Below, piece by piece: positions 29,254-39,600 of a DNA stretch of 60,000 nucleotides. The position numbers and the translations under genes were made by a program. The DNA is from Symbiodinium natans. Taxonomy: Eukaryota > Sar > Dinophyceae > Suessiales > Symbiodiniaceae. Position 1 is the stretch's first letter; each line of letters begins with the position of its first letter. The stretch covers positions 151,001 to 211,000 of the forward strand of contig CAJNDS010002068.1 in NCBI GenBank assembly GCA_905221605.1. Direction: 5' to 3'. The notes under the pieces are model-generated. The model had not been told where the DNA came from. It ran no database searches and was given only the letters and a program-made list of their open reading frames with translations.

Positions 29254-29487
29254 TCATCTGATCGGACTGGTATGTCGCGGGGAGACTTCCGGCTGGTCTC
29301 TGCTGAGCCTGATACAGGCATCTTCGCCTACATCCTTGTGGGCGGCATTGCCCACTGTATACCCCCAATCTGTCCATTGAGACTGGGTCTCCACTGTTTT
29401 GAAGGCGTAGTGCTTTGGCAGCGATGTTGACGCACTTGGGCGGCAAAACAGAAGAAGACCATTTGCTCCCTCTGGCCCTGCGGTCAT
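29254..29487 (-). CDS. Candidate exon or small ORF, unknown
   Basis: A 77-codon ATG-initiated frame reading MTAGPEGANG, then KHYAFKTVETQSQWTDWGYT and VGNAAHKDVGEDA before a TGA. Residue composition favours this frame over the overlapping 190-codon minus frame (28874-29446), which is basic and cysteine-rich. Splice borders unknown. Confidence 0.35.
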   Translation of the reverse strand: MTAGPEGANGLLLFCRPSASTSLPKHYAFKTVETQSQWTDWGYTVGNAAHKDVGEDACIRLSRDQPEVSPRHTSPIR

Positions 29488-29546
29488 GGTGGGTGCTGAC
29501 TCTTCGGGAAAAAAAGCGTTTAGGAAAAAAAACTATTCCGGCACCT

Positions 29547-29592
29547 GAAACCCTAAACCCTAAACCCTAAACCCTAAACCCTAAACCCTAAA
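29547..29592 (+). repeat. Telomere-like array (CCCTAAA)6
   Basis: Six perfect units, ending 10 nt from the candidate exon end at 29602. Confidence 0.95.
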
Positions 29593-29601
29593 CTGTTTTG
29601 C

Positions 29602-29694
29602 CTCTCCTCTGGAGCTCGTAAACTGCCTCTTGGAGCTTCAAGCGTGGCGCGATGCGACAAGCAGTGCAGAACATATTCTCGGCTGCGTGCCTGT
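29602..29694 (-). CDS. Candidate exon, helical protein
   Basis: A strong acceptor (CCGCTTTTTTCAG) is followed by 30 codons (RHAAENMFCTACRIAPRLKL then QEAVYELQRR) up to a GC donor; the telomere-like array begins ~11 nt into the intron. No family recognised. Confidence 0.5.
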
Positions 29695-29908
29695 CTGAAA
29701 AAAGCGGGAAAGGCACAAGGTCCGTTCTCGAAAATGTGGTACCTGGCTGGATACCCTAAAAAAGAGGGGCTGCCTTGCAATGAGGACCCCCCCCCAAAAA
29801 AGTAGAGAAATCACCAGAAGTTGTCAGCTTTCAAGAGCATACAGAATGTCACTTCAAGAATAACATCGCCGCGTGCAACCCGCAAATCTAGCGAAAGCCA
29901 ACAACTAA

Positions 29909-30281
29909 CTACGCGACATGCCGAGGCACATCAGCCGGCAGCTTCTTGCGCAGAAGCTTGGCGAGAAGAGTCTGCAAAACAAGGAAGAGGGGATGAATCG
30001 GGGATCGGTGGAAGGACTTCAACATTCGAAAAGAAGTTGCAACCTCGTAGTCACAGGCGTAGGTTTTAGAGACAGCAGCGTCTTTCCACCTGCAGAGACC
30101 ATGCCACTGCTACAGTACTGTAGGTCTGAAGATTTGGGGGTGTCCGAAATTAGGGGTACCTTATTCGGGGTCCTTATGACAAGGGAATCCTACCCTTTGA
30201 TGGAGGCTCTATTAGGGTCCTCCAATTTTCGTAAACCCCCATGTAAACATCCCTCGACTGAACGGTCACAAGAGTGGCCAT
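29909..30281 (-). CDS. Possible small three-exon gene (43-residue protein)
   Basis: Exon 1, 30259-30281, starts ATG in context GCAATGG (MATLVTVQ) and ends CA before GTCGAG. Exon 2, 30044-30089, starts AG|G and reads WKDAAVSKTYACDYE. Exon 3, 29909-29971, follows the strong acceptor CTTCCTTGTTTTGCAG and reads TLLAKLLRKKLPADVPRHVA before TAG. Both joins keep phase. Intron 1 contains a family D MITE-like element; intron 2 is only 72 nt. The product would be a short, basic, partly helical protein, family unknown. It may equally be the 3' end of a larger gene, since the frame is also open before the ATG. Confidence 0.45.
30137..30243. mobile_element. MITE-like element, family D
   Basis: TCCGAAATTAGGGGTACC at the left and ATTTTCGTAAACCCCC at the right, with interior AGGGAATCCTAC shared with the copy at 4048. 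Confidence 0.65.
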
Positions 30282-30354
30282 TGCTGGACAGCTGGACCGC
30301 TGGAGTCTCTCCTCCACACACCAGGCCACCCCCCCTCCCCAATGAAGCTAGGGT

Positions 30355-30432
30355 TGGGCTTAGGGCTTAGGGCTTAGGGCTTAGGGCTTAGGGCTTAGGG
30401 CTTAGGGCTTAGGGCTTAGGGCTTAGGGCTTA
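30355..30432 (-). repeat. Array of variant telomere-like unit GGGCTTA, ~11 units
   Basis: A homogeneous GGGCTTA heptamer array, all units sharing the same T-to-C change from GGGTTTA. Confidence 0.95.
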
Positions 30433-30515
30433 GGCTCAGGGTTCAGGGCTTGGGGCTTGGGGGCTCACGGCCTATATAGAGCCTAGGGTTTCGGGTTTAG
30501 GGCAGGTATCACGGC

Positions 30516-30596
30516 CTCGACTTGACTCTCAGAGATGACGCCGCGGCATCTGACGTCCAGATCATCGAATAACTCTTCCGCTCGCCGTTGGTCGTT
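30516..30596 (-). CDS. Candidate exon with a degenerate EF-hand-like helix-loop-helix
   Basis: 27 codons in phase 0 (AEELFDDLDVRCRGVISESQ) to a GC donor (GTCGAG|GCC), with a telomere-like block 13 nt later. The spacing of ELFDDLD..RG.IS resembles an EF hand, but calcium-ligand positions 3, 5 and 12 are not acidic. Confidence 0.45.
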
Positions 30597-31181
30597 CTGA
30601 CGTCGTGGGAGGAGAGGTCAGGGGATGGTGGGGGGTCCTATAATCCCCATGATCAACCCTATAAAGGGCCTGTTTTAAGGGGTTATAGGGCATAATCGCC
30701 CATGGGGTGCGAGTCAGAGGTCATCTACTGGCAAATAGTGGCAACATGCAGGAAAGCCTGAGGCGCATTGGTTTGCTGGGCTTGAGGGTGCCTGGCTTTC
30801 CAAAAAAACCTCAGAGTTTCTGAACCTTGAAAATTCAAGCCCTATACGTCCTGTGCACCCAAAAACCGTAAACCCTAAACCCTAAACCCCAAACTGCACG
30901 CCGCAGAGGGTCCGCGAGCTTCTGCGCGAAACGTCGTCGGCGTTCAGCCTCAGAAGGTGTTTTTGTCTTTCACGTTCCCCAGGTGCTCCGAGCATCTAAA
31001 GACATCTCGTCATGTGTTTAGTGTCCGCATCGCTGAACGAGTTCAGGTCTTGAGGAGGATTTAACAGAACATGCCAATGATGGTGGCTTCTTTCTGTTGC
31101 TATGAGGACTGGCATACTCGTATGCTATGAGGACTGGAATACGAGCGCAAACCCTAAGCCCTAAACCCGAACAGGACTGGC

Positions 31182-31241
31182 ACGCTTGCGGCATAGAAGA
31201 ACGCAGGTGCGACTGCTCCTCACATTCACATGGGCCCTGCA
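31182..31241 (-). CDS. Candidate exon, basic
   Basis: TTTGCAG|G acceptor; reads AHVNVRSSRTCVLLCRKR to a GTCCTG donor with telomere-like units ~12 nt beyond. Short; weak evidence. Confidence 0.28.
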
Positions 31242-31410
31242 AAGGACCGAAGCGCTGAGTCGGGTACTCCATCCAGAGATCCTCCTTTCGCGCATGTCAA
31301 TCTGGGTATCTCCAAACATAGGGGGCTATCCTTCAGATTCCCCCCAGAGGAATATAATCCTCATTCTAGGAACCCCCAAAAAAGGGTGCCGACATTTATC
31401 GGAAAACCCC

Positions 31411-31581
31411 CATATGTCCTCTCTCCCCTGCTCTTGGTTCTTTCTCTGCTGCTTTAAGGCTCGGGCTAACTGCTCCAGTTAGGTCGCGGGGTTTTGAGTT
31501 TTGGCCGGGGTTGCCTAACAAAACCCTGTTGCTCTCATTATCCAGCTCTTCAAAATGCTCTTCAAGAAATGCAGCTGGCAT
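31411..31581 (-). CDS. Candidate exon or 5' coding segment, charged protein
   Basis: ATG-initiated open frame MPAAFLEEHFEELDNESNRV, then a Pro/Lys/Glu-rich part (LKAAEKEPRAGE), ending where a family D MITE-like element begins. Composition is strongly coding; whether the ATG is used is unknown. Confidence 0.42.
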
Positions 31582-31599
31582 GTTTCACAGGGGTTCAGT

Positions 31600-33290
31600 C
31601 AGGTTCACTGAGCTCTTCGAACCAGGAGCCCAATTCCTGAATTGACACGAACATCATGGGACAGCCTGGGTGGGGGGGTGCAGTTCACCCAAGAAGTACT
31701 CCAACTCCAGTAGGACGAAGGGATGATGATTCCATCTTCGAGTTCTTGCAAGACGTGGCTTCCGCAATGAAATTCCTATGGCCCTCCCAATCAAGTCACC
31801 AGTCGAGCTTGTCAAACTCCCACTGTCTAAGGTGCCATTGAATCTTCCGGCCCAAGCTCCGCATATGCGACTTGGCTGTAGACAGCCACTACAAGGTCGG
31901 AAGACTAGGAAGACACATAGAGTGAATATCCTTTTGGCCTGAGCCGTCCAAAGAAACCTGCTTGGCCTAATTCATCTACTTGGAGAAGCGGTAAAAAAAG
32001 GACAAATGCCGCCTCATGCTGTCATCTGCAGTTGCTAAAATATGGCCAGTACGTAACTATCCTTCACCGGTGGCCGTTCGAGATCAGGAGAGGCCTCATC
32101 ATCGAGTGGAGCTAGCAGAAAAGAACCTTTTTCTTGGCAGGTGCATGCAGCGAAACGGGCAGTCCTCTCTTCCTTGGCTTTGAAAAAGGATGGAAGGAAG
32201 CAAAAAAGACAAAAACAGCATGTGCCTTGCGAAGGAGGCCAAGCCTGCTACACGTCGGTGTACCATGTGTCCCTAACTCACGGAAAATCATGCTCTGGCC
32301 TCTGCACTATAACGAACTTGGGGTCTCGCGTGCTCAGAGGCTGCGGAAGCATCTCCATCTGGGATTTCCGAAGATAGGGGACCCCTAACATAGACCCCAA
32401 ATAGTCGGACTCCCTTCAATGGGGACCCGATAAGTTGCCAATAAGGTGCCCCAAACTCGGAAACCACCATCTTAGGGTGGACACGAACTCTTGCTGTCAC
32501 GCGGCTTCCTGTTGTGCCTCGCAGCGATCACCGCTGCTGCAGCCATGGCTGCTTCTTCACACGCTATCTATGGTTGGGTTAAACATTAAAGCAGCGGTAA
32601 CAAACACTAACGAGGCGCTTAATATGGGCTTCAGTTGGACAGCCAGGCATCAGATGACACCTCAACTACTTGCAGCACACACCAGTTTAAGCTGCCACAT
32701 GTGGGGGGGGAACGATGCCCTGATTTCGAGCCAGATGATGCGGCAGTGGTTCATCATGAGCAGTTTCAAACTTGCAGCGCCACATGTTTTGATCTTGCTT
32801 CAAGGGGGCCGTACTGTCCGACATCCTTCCAACATTCGCAACTCGATGTGCCTCGGTGTCGCGGGGGTCCTTTTGTTGGTACTGTTCCTTCCTCTTCGCC
32901 AAGGCCTTTCAGCCAAGGAATCATGGCATCCTCAAAAGCCCTATAAACCCTAAATCCAATTAAATGAGAACATTATGCAATATTATACCAGGTAAAAACT
33001 ATACATATGCTATATACATATTTATGTATGTATGTATGTATGTACGTATGTATGTATGTATAGTATTAACTAATGCTATAAGCTGCTATAAGAAGGACAA
33101 ACAACTGTAACTGGGACCTGCCTCCAGCTTCTCCTGGCTAGCCTGGATCGCTTGGGTCATCTGCTTGCGCCGCTCCTACCGAGGGCACCAAGCGGGGCAA
33201 AGCTTGACGGAGGCGAGACTCAAGTGCAAGAACAGAGCGCCAACGAAGTGAACGAAATTGTGTCCTTTGATGTATCCTACCCTGAAACAC
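31600..33290. other. Region with conflicting open frames and MITE fragments
   Basis: A family D element lies at 32368-32460 and a (TATG)n microsatellite at 33017-33062. Open frames on both strands overlap: plus 31727-31943 (MALPIKSPVELVKLPLSK) and plus 32623-32946 (Cys/His-containing, CPDFEPDDAAVVHHEQF). None has convincing splice context. Confidence 0.4.
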
Positions 33291-33465
33291 TAAACCCTAA
33301 ACCCTAAACCCTAAACTCTAAACCCTAAACCATAAACCCTAAACCCTAAGCCTATTTATGGAACATATTTCTCTCCAAAGAAGTCTGAGGAGAGCCCATA
33401 AGGCCTGCAGCTTCATCAGCGCATTGAGCTGCGGGTTCTGGTCGGCTGATCGTCGGGACTGGGTG

Positions 33466-33643
33466 CCAGGATGGGCTGTTCTACCCTGTCACCCCTTAAA
33501 AAGGCCCTTTTATAGGATTGATTCTGGGGATTGTAGCCCCTAAACAGGCCCTTTATAGGGTTGATTATGGGGATTATGGCCCCTAAACAGGCCCTTTTTT
33601 CGGGTTGATTGTGGGGATGACAGGGCCTCATGGCCCATCCTGG
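33466..33643. mobile_element. MITE-like element, family A, with internal triplication
   Basis: Normal termini (CCAGGATGGGCTGTTCTACC; TGGCCCATCCTGG) enclose three tandem copies of a ~54 bp interior containing CCCCTAAACAGGCCCTTT. Confidence 0.8.
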
Positions 33644-35000
33644 TGGTAGGCAACAAGGAGCTGACAAAACCTTCGCTGAGGTCTGCTAAGGTACCTGCCA
33701 CTGTTCGAAACTTTGATCAGGAAAACTCAGAGTCCAAACCAGAAGAAACGATGCATGCTTTGGCAAATCATGCTGCGGTGTCAAATCATACGTGCGACCA
33801 CCCAACTCGCCCGACGCCTAACCTCCTCCTTCCGAATATCCATGCGCGAACTGCTCTTAAGGCGTAAAACGATTCTTGGAGCTCAATTGCTTACATAGAA
33901 AAATGTCATGTCCTTGCAAACCGGCCAGATTGACCTGTGGCTGCGGGCTAGCTAAATTTGCTGCGCTGGCTGGATCACACTTGACTTGGTGCCGCGCCGG
34001 CGTACCATCGGCGCCGCCGCCTCCTGCGGCGCTAACCTGCGCAGCAGCGCTCAAGCTCGACCAACAAAGCGACATGGGTGCCAGCACGCATCCGAAAGCT
34101 CATAGCTTTGCCAAATCGCCTCTACTGGAGGTGGTTATTCAAGCCTACTAGCCGCTGAGGAGTGCTGCTGATGGCAGGCAAGGCGCGTCAGTCGCCATGG
34201 ACTCGGTTCGCTTGCCGCCCTGGCAGGAACATGCGCGAGCTGATGTCAATAGAGCTTTGGCACCCCCTGCCACGCAGACATGCCGGCAGCGATTGCCATT
34301 CTGGGCGATTCTTTCTGTGTCACGCTTGGCGACTCAAGGCACTCCCATATCAGGCAGTCTACACAAGAAGTATCCGAAAGTCTCAAGGTTGCTCACGCGT
34401 GGCTTAGGTCAGGGCTAGACTGGGAGTTGCGGCCATGGCCAAAACCTGTCAGTTGCATCAGACATTCAGCCTTTTCCCTTCATATGTCCAACACACACGC
34501 ACACTGAAGCTGATATGCGAGCACTTTTCGTCAGGATAGCAGCCACCCAATTTCAAGCGTCATGCAGTTGGTCCAAGTACTTTGCACAACTCCAAGCACC
34601 TGGGCAATAGCATCGTCGACATCGTCTGGCTTGTCGGCTTTTTTGCCTTTTATGGTCAAGGAGCAGGTCCGAAAACACATGTAGACAGCAGATTAGCAGA
34701 GTATGTCAGATGTGCGATATGTCCCGCACGGAATGATACAGCGGGATTTGTCCGGAATGGTGCGAAATTTCGCCTACACGGACAAATTCCGCAACGCCGG
34801 ACCAGAAATGGAAGAAGTCTCCCAACCGCAGAAAGCGAACCAGCCGCACGCAAGTCTTAATGGGCTCTGACGCTCTAAGTAAACCTAGACCAGAGGCCGT
34901 CCGAATAATTAGGAGTTTAGCACCCTCTAGACCTTCCTCAACCGGAACAACTTAACCATTCGGAATGGTTGTTCTTGCGCTGAGGGGGAATGGGGGCCCA
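33644..35000. other. Unassigned region with plus-strand open frames
   Basis: Plus frames at 33643-33867 (NFDQENSESKPEETMHAL), 33876-34151 and 34197-34418 (MDSVRLPPWQEHARADVNRA) have protein-like composition but overlap, lack clear splice sites and oppose the surrounding genes. No telomere-like block occurs in this stretch. Confidence 0.35.
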
Positions 35001-35304
35001 ATGGGGGCACTATCCCGTTTTGTTCCGATCATGAGGGGTTGCGAGGGGGCTTCTCAAGCATCTTGACACCGGCCTGCGTTGACCGTGCGCAGCTTCTCCT
35101 GAAAAAAGGGCAACTTGCCTGTGCAATTCTCGTGCTTCGAAAGACACAGCCTTCTCCGAGTCTCTCTGAGCAATTGACCCGAAGCCCTAAACCCCAAACC
35201 CAACCCTGAGCCCCTTTCAGTTGCCTGCAAGCCCCACAAGCCCTGCAAGCCCTGCATACATTAAGCCCTATAAGATACCTTTAAGCTCCATAAGCCCCAT
35301 CAGC

Positions 35305-35430
35305 CCCTAAACCCTAAACCCTAAACCCTAAAACCCTAAACCCTAAACCCTAAACCCTAAACCCTAAACCCTAAATCCTAAACCCTAAAGCCTAAACCCT
35401 AAACCCTAAACCCTAACCCTAAACCCTAAA
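35305..35430 (+). repeat. Telomere-like array (CCCTAAA)n, ~18 units
   Basis: Near-perfect units; 36 nt beyond the end of candidate exon 35466-35511. A mixed TTTAGGG/TTTGGGG block at 35526-35600 lies ~15 nt from its other end. Confidence 0.95.
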
Positions 35431-35465
35431 CTACGACCCGTGGCTGACAGCTTTCATGATCCGTC

Positions 35466-35511
35466 CTTGAGCTCAGCCACCTGGCGCTGGAGGTCGGCAA
35501 CCTTTGCCTTC
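35466..35511 (-). CDS. Candidate coiled-coil exon, possibly kinesin-2 stalk
   Basis: CCAG|G acceptor; 15 codons KAKVADLQRQVAELK in heptad pattern; GA (CTCAAG|GACGGA) could be the donor, otherwise the frame reads on three codons to TGA. It is ~1.1 kb downstream of the last recognised kinesin-2 motor exon on the same strand. Confidence 0.45.
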
Positions 35512-36302
35512 CTGGGCCACCCCAAGGGTTTAGGGTTTAGGGTTTAGGGTTTGGGGTTTGGGGTTTGGGGTTTGGGGTTTGGGGTTTGGGGTTTAGGGTG
35601 TAGGTTTTCGGGGTTCAGGATTTAGGATTCTGGGTTCAGGGTTTCGTCAGTTAGGGTGCAGGGAGAGCTTTGCACGACAGCAGTGTGCAACGCCCACTGT
35701 CGGCAACACCAGACTCCAGATTCGACCGACGTTCAGACAGAAAGTTTGGTCTAGGGTTTAGGGTTTAGGGTTTAGGGTTTAAGGTTTAGGGTGACTGAAC
35801 TTGTACTTGCAATCAGATCGTCCCCAAGCAATGCTTGACCGATCCGTCGCCAAGTGTCTGAGTGCCAGAAGGTGTCACGTACTTCACCTCGACACAGCAA
35901 CCACAAAGTCGAAACGTCTTGCATGTGACAGCTAGGCGCGCGTTGACCCTGCTGCATCCATATGTGAACGTAGAAAACAGCACATGACAACTTGTTTCAC
36001 AAGCGTCCAAGCACGGCAACGACTCATACAAATCTTGAGGGCAAGGCCTGCGGTTGCCGGGCTACGTTCCTGGGAAGGCCGACGGAGGGGCGGGTTGATT
36101 ACAGCACGGCATAACGTTTCCATTGGGCCTGGTTACAACGAGCGGGCAGGGGCAAGTGTTGGAGCATGCTGGAGAAGCCATTCTGCAACTCTTTTGTTCT
36201 TACGCTGGCTCCGAATCTCATTGCCCATGATGCAAAAATGTATCCGTGTATATGCACGCACGAACATAACATGAAAATGCTACATTCCGTTATAGCACGT
36301 AT

Positions 36303-36430
36303 CCATATATATATATATATATGTATATATGTATATACATATATATATATATATGTATGTATATATGTGTATGTATATACATATATATATATATATATAT
36401 ATGTATACATACATATATATATATACACAT

Positions 36431-36467
<37 letters not shown>

Positions 36468-36492
36468 TTATATATATATATATAGATAGATA
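36303..36492. repeat. (TATG/TA)n microsatellite, ~190 bp
   Basis: Alternating TATATG and TA runs; all long frames here are artefacts. Confidence 0.95.
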
Positions 36493-36646
36493 TATGTATC
36501 GAGAGAGAGACATGCTCTATACATAGTGAATAGTTTAGAAGTATATATAATATGAAACATTACACATTGCATGTATTTCTTCTTATATGTCAATGTCCTT
36601 GAAACTTGAAGCCGACACTTCTAGGAAGTGCTGCCCATGAGCTTGC

Positions 36647-39600
36647 AGCGGTCTGCAAAGGAGAGGGTGTTCAAAGACTCCTTGAGAACAGGGCCGGAAC
36701 TCTTGTTTGAGCGAGGCTTTCCTGGCATCCGTCTACACTCCGTCTGCGCCGGGTCAAAACGGTACTCTGATATCCTCCAAGTACTGTAGGGGCTTTGCAG
36801 CCTTCTCAGACCGAAGATAAGGGTATTTCCCAAATAGGGGTGCCCCTCATATACCCCAAACTGAATAGAATCATCTCCTTACTATGGGACCCCCCCAAGA
36901 AGGGCTCTCAACCACCAAGAACCCCCACTGACCCGAGGTCTCCTCGTAGTCCTCCACACGCGGATGAATGGTGGCGAGGACTGACACCTCGTCAAAGGGC
37001 TCGTGGCAAGCAGCCGCGTGCAATTAGCCAGAACTCATGCCCCAAGTTCTGGGGCGATTTGCACGGCTGTGCTTTCTTCGAACTACTGTCATCAGAGCAG
37101 TCTTTCAGACACTCCCTGCCCTCCTGGGAGGGAAAAGGGAGGGGAGGCAAGGGGGGAGGGACAGTGGAAGGGGAGGGGAAGTGGGGAGGGGTCGGGGCTT
37201 CCCCCAAGCGGGCCTGAGTGCGGAGAGATGCAGACAAGATCCGGGTCAACTTCGAGTCCCGGTAAGGTACATGTCTCCTTAGCTCTTTGAGCTTCGCACT
37301 CTCGCAGCGACAGCCACTACTCTACGAAGCTGAAAAACTGAATCCCCAACCACATCAAACCCTAAACCCTACACCCTACACCCGAAACCCTAAACCCTAA
37401 ACCCTGAACCCTTGCATCTCCATCCAGGCTGCACTGTCTTCGGGTCGGAAGCCAGAGCCAGCACCACCTTCCCCAAGGCCGTGAGCGAGGTGTTGATGGC
37501 CATGGCTTCCTGCAAGAAGTTTGGGTTTAGGGTTTAGGGTTTAGGGTTTGTTTGGGGTTTAGGGTTTAGGGTTTTTAGGGTTTACAGGGTTTATAGGGTT
37601 TAGGGTTGAGGGTTTGGGGTATGGGGTTGAGGGTATAGGGTATAGGTTGCTAAGCCCTCGTTATGCTTAAGACTCCCCCGAAACTTGGGTGCAACTCCCG
37701 CGTGCGCGTTTAGCTAGTTGTCCTCAATCTTTCGAGTGCTCCGAGGCCTCATCCTCATCTAATGCATCATCAGTACCGTCATCGGCATCATCATCAGCGC
37801 TATTGGTGGGTGGGTTTTTGTGGGAAGGGGGGGGAGGGCGGGGGGGGGGGGGGGGGGGAGCGGGGGAGTGCTCAGGTGTGTTCGGGAGTGTTCGGAGCGT
37901 TCGGGGAGTCATCGGGGAGTGTTCGGGGAGCGTTCGGGAGCGTTCGGGGAGCGTTCGGGAGCGTTCGGGGAGTGTTCGGGAGTGTTCGGAGGAGTGTTCG
38001 GGGAGTGTGCACCGGTGTTCTTCCTTGTTGCTTCTGTTCAGTCCTCCTACTCGCCTCGGCTGTTGAGGGGGGGGGGGGAACAGGAGGCTCCCAACCCAGC
38101 TCGAATGTACATTGCGTCGGCACGCACGCCTCTGCCCTGCAAGTGACTCCGAAGCACCCCTATAGGCAGAAGCCCCAATCAAGCCCACCCGCAAAAGACA
38201 GTGTAGGGGCCCTGTAGCTTAGGACGTTGGGCCCACCTCACTCTTGAAACCTGAGCATGGCGAATGCGCGCACAGATTTCTCGACTCCGAGATTCTGTTT
38301 GACTGGGTAGAGGAGCTTTTCTGCATTCAACCGACTCAACTGGCAAATAGCAGCGGGCTTTCATACTTCATGTGTTTGCCAATGTTTGCCAGATCTGCGT
38401 AGCTTCGTTCGCATTCCAGCTTCATCGGTGTTGCACTCTCTCGTGATTCTTTACTTCTTGCCAGGTACCTGATTTGAAACACAGGCTAACAGATAAACAC
38501 GTGTCAATACAACGAAAACAGTACGACCAACCATTATTAACGTGCTATTGACTTAAACCCTACACCCTAAACCCTAAACCCTAAACCCTAAATCCTCAAC
38601 CCTACAAGGAAACTCCAAACCCCACAACCTCAAAATTCGCAGGCCCGGGCCTGGAACTGCTGAGCTTAGGGTTTAGGGTTTAGGGTTTAGGGTTTAGGGT
38701 TTAGGGTTTAGGGTTTAGGGTTTAGGGTTTAGGGTTTAGGGTTTAGGGTTTAGGGTTTAGTTTAGGGTTTAGGGTTTAGGGTTTAGGGTTTAGGGTTTAG
38801 GGTTTAGGGTTTAGGGTTTAGGGTTTAGGGTTTAGGGTTTAGGGTTTAGGGCTTCTCGCTGCGCCGCGGCAGTAGCTTTCATGCGGAGATGGCGCCCCAA
38901 CACACCCAGGGGGTGTGAGGGGGCGGCATATGTCGCGGCGGCGTATATTGAAGTAGGAGCCACCACAACCAGAAAGGTTGGGTTGTTTTATTTTTCCCAC
39001 CCCCTGCTTACGCAGGCATCCACCCAACTTTTCTCCGTTTAGGGTTTCGGGCTAACGCCCTAAATTCCCACTTCCCCCCCCATCCTTTGAACGGTTGAGT
39101 AGGACACTTCCACCCTCATCCTTTGAACGGGTCAGGGTTGTCAAAACCAGACCCAGAAAACAGACGGGGACAGACCAGGACGGGGAGGGGGGGAGGGGGG
39201 AGGGGGGGGGGAGGGGGGGGGGGGGGGGGAGGGGGGGGGGGGGGGGGAGGGGGGGGGGGAGGGGGGAGGAGGGAGCAGGTCATTGCGGCCAGGGGGTGGA
39301 GGCGACGGGCCCAGGGGCCATGAAGGGGGGCCAGGGGGGGGCCAGGGGGGGGCCAGGGGGGGGGCCCAGGGGGGGCCAGGGGGTCAAAAAACAGGTTGCT
39401 GGGTTTGGTAGTGGGTTTTTGAGCAATCGCCCAGGCTGACCTGCCTTGCGGCCTCTCTGGTCCCTGGACACGCTCCGGCAGTGGCCCGGCACCAGGGGGC
39501 TCCGGAGGGGGGCGGTAGGGGGGGCCCGGACGACCTGCAGAAGCCATTTTTGGAACAGGTTTGGCAGGTTTCTTCAAAATACTTGAGAATCGGAGAAGGG

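Noticed and set aside
28874-29446. 190-codon minus-strand frame, the longest in the window
   Set aside because: Residue composition (Arg, Cys, Ser, Pro rich) is typical of a shadow frame; the overlapping frame at 29254-29487 looks more protein-like, and no splice or family evidence supports the long one.
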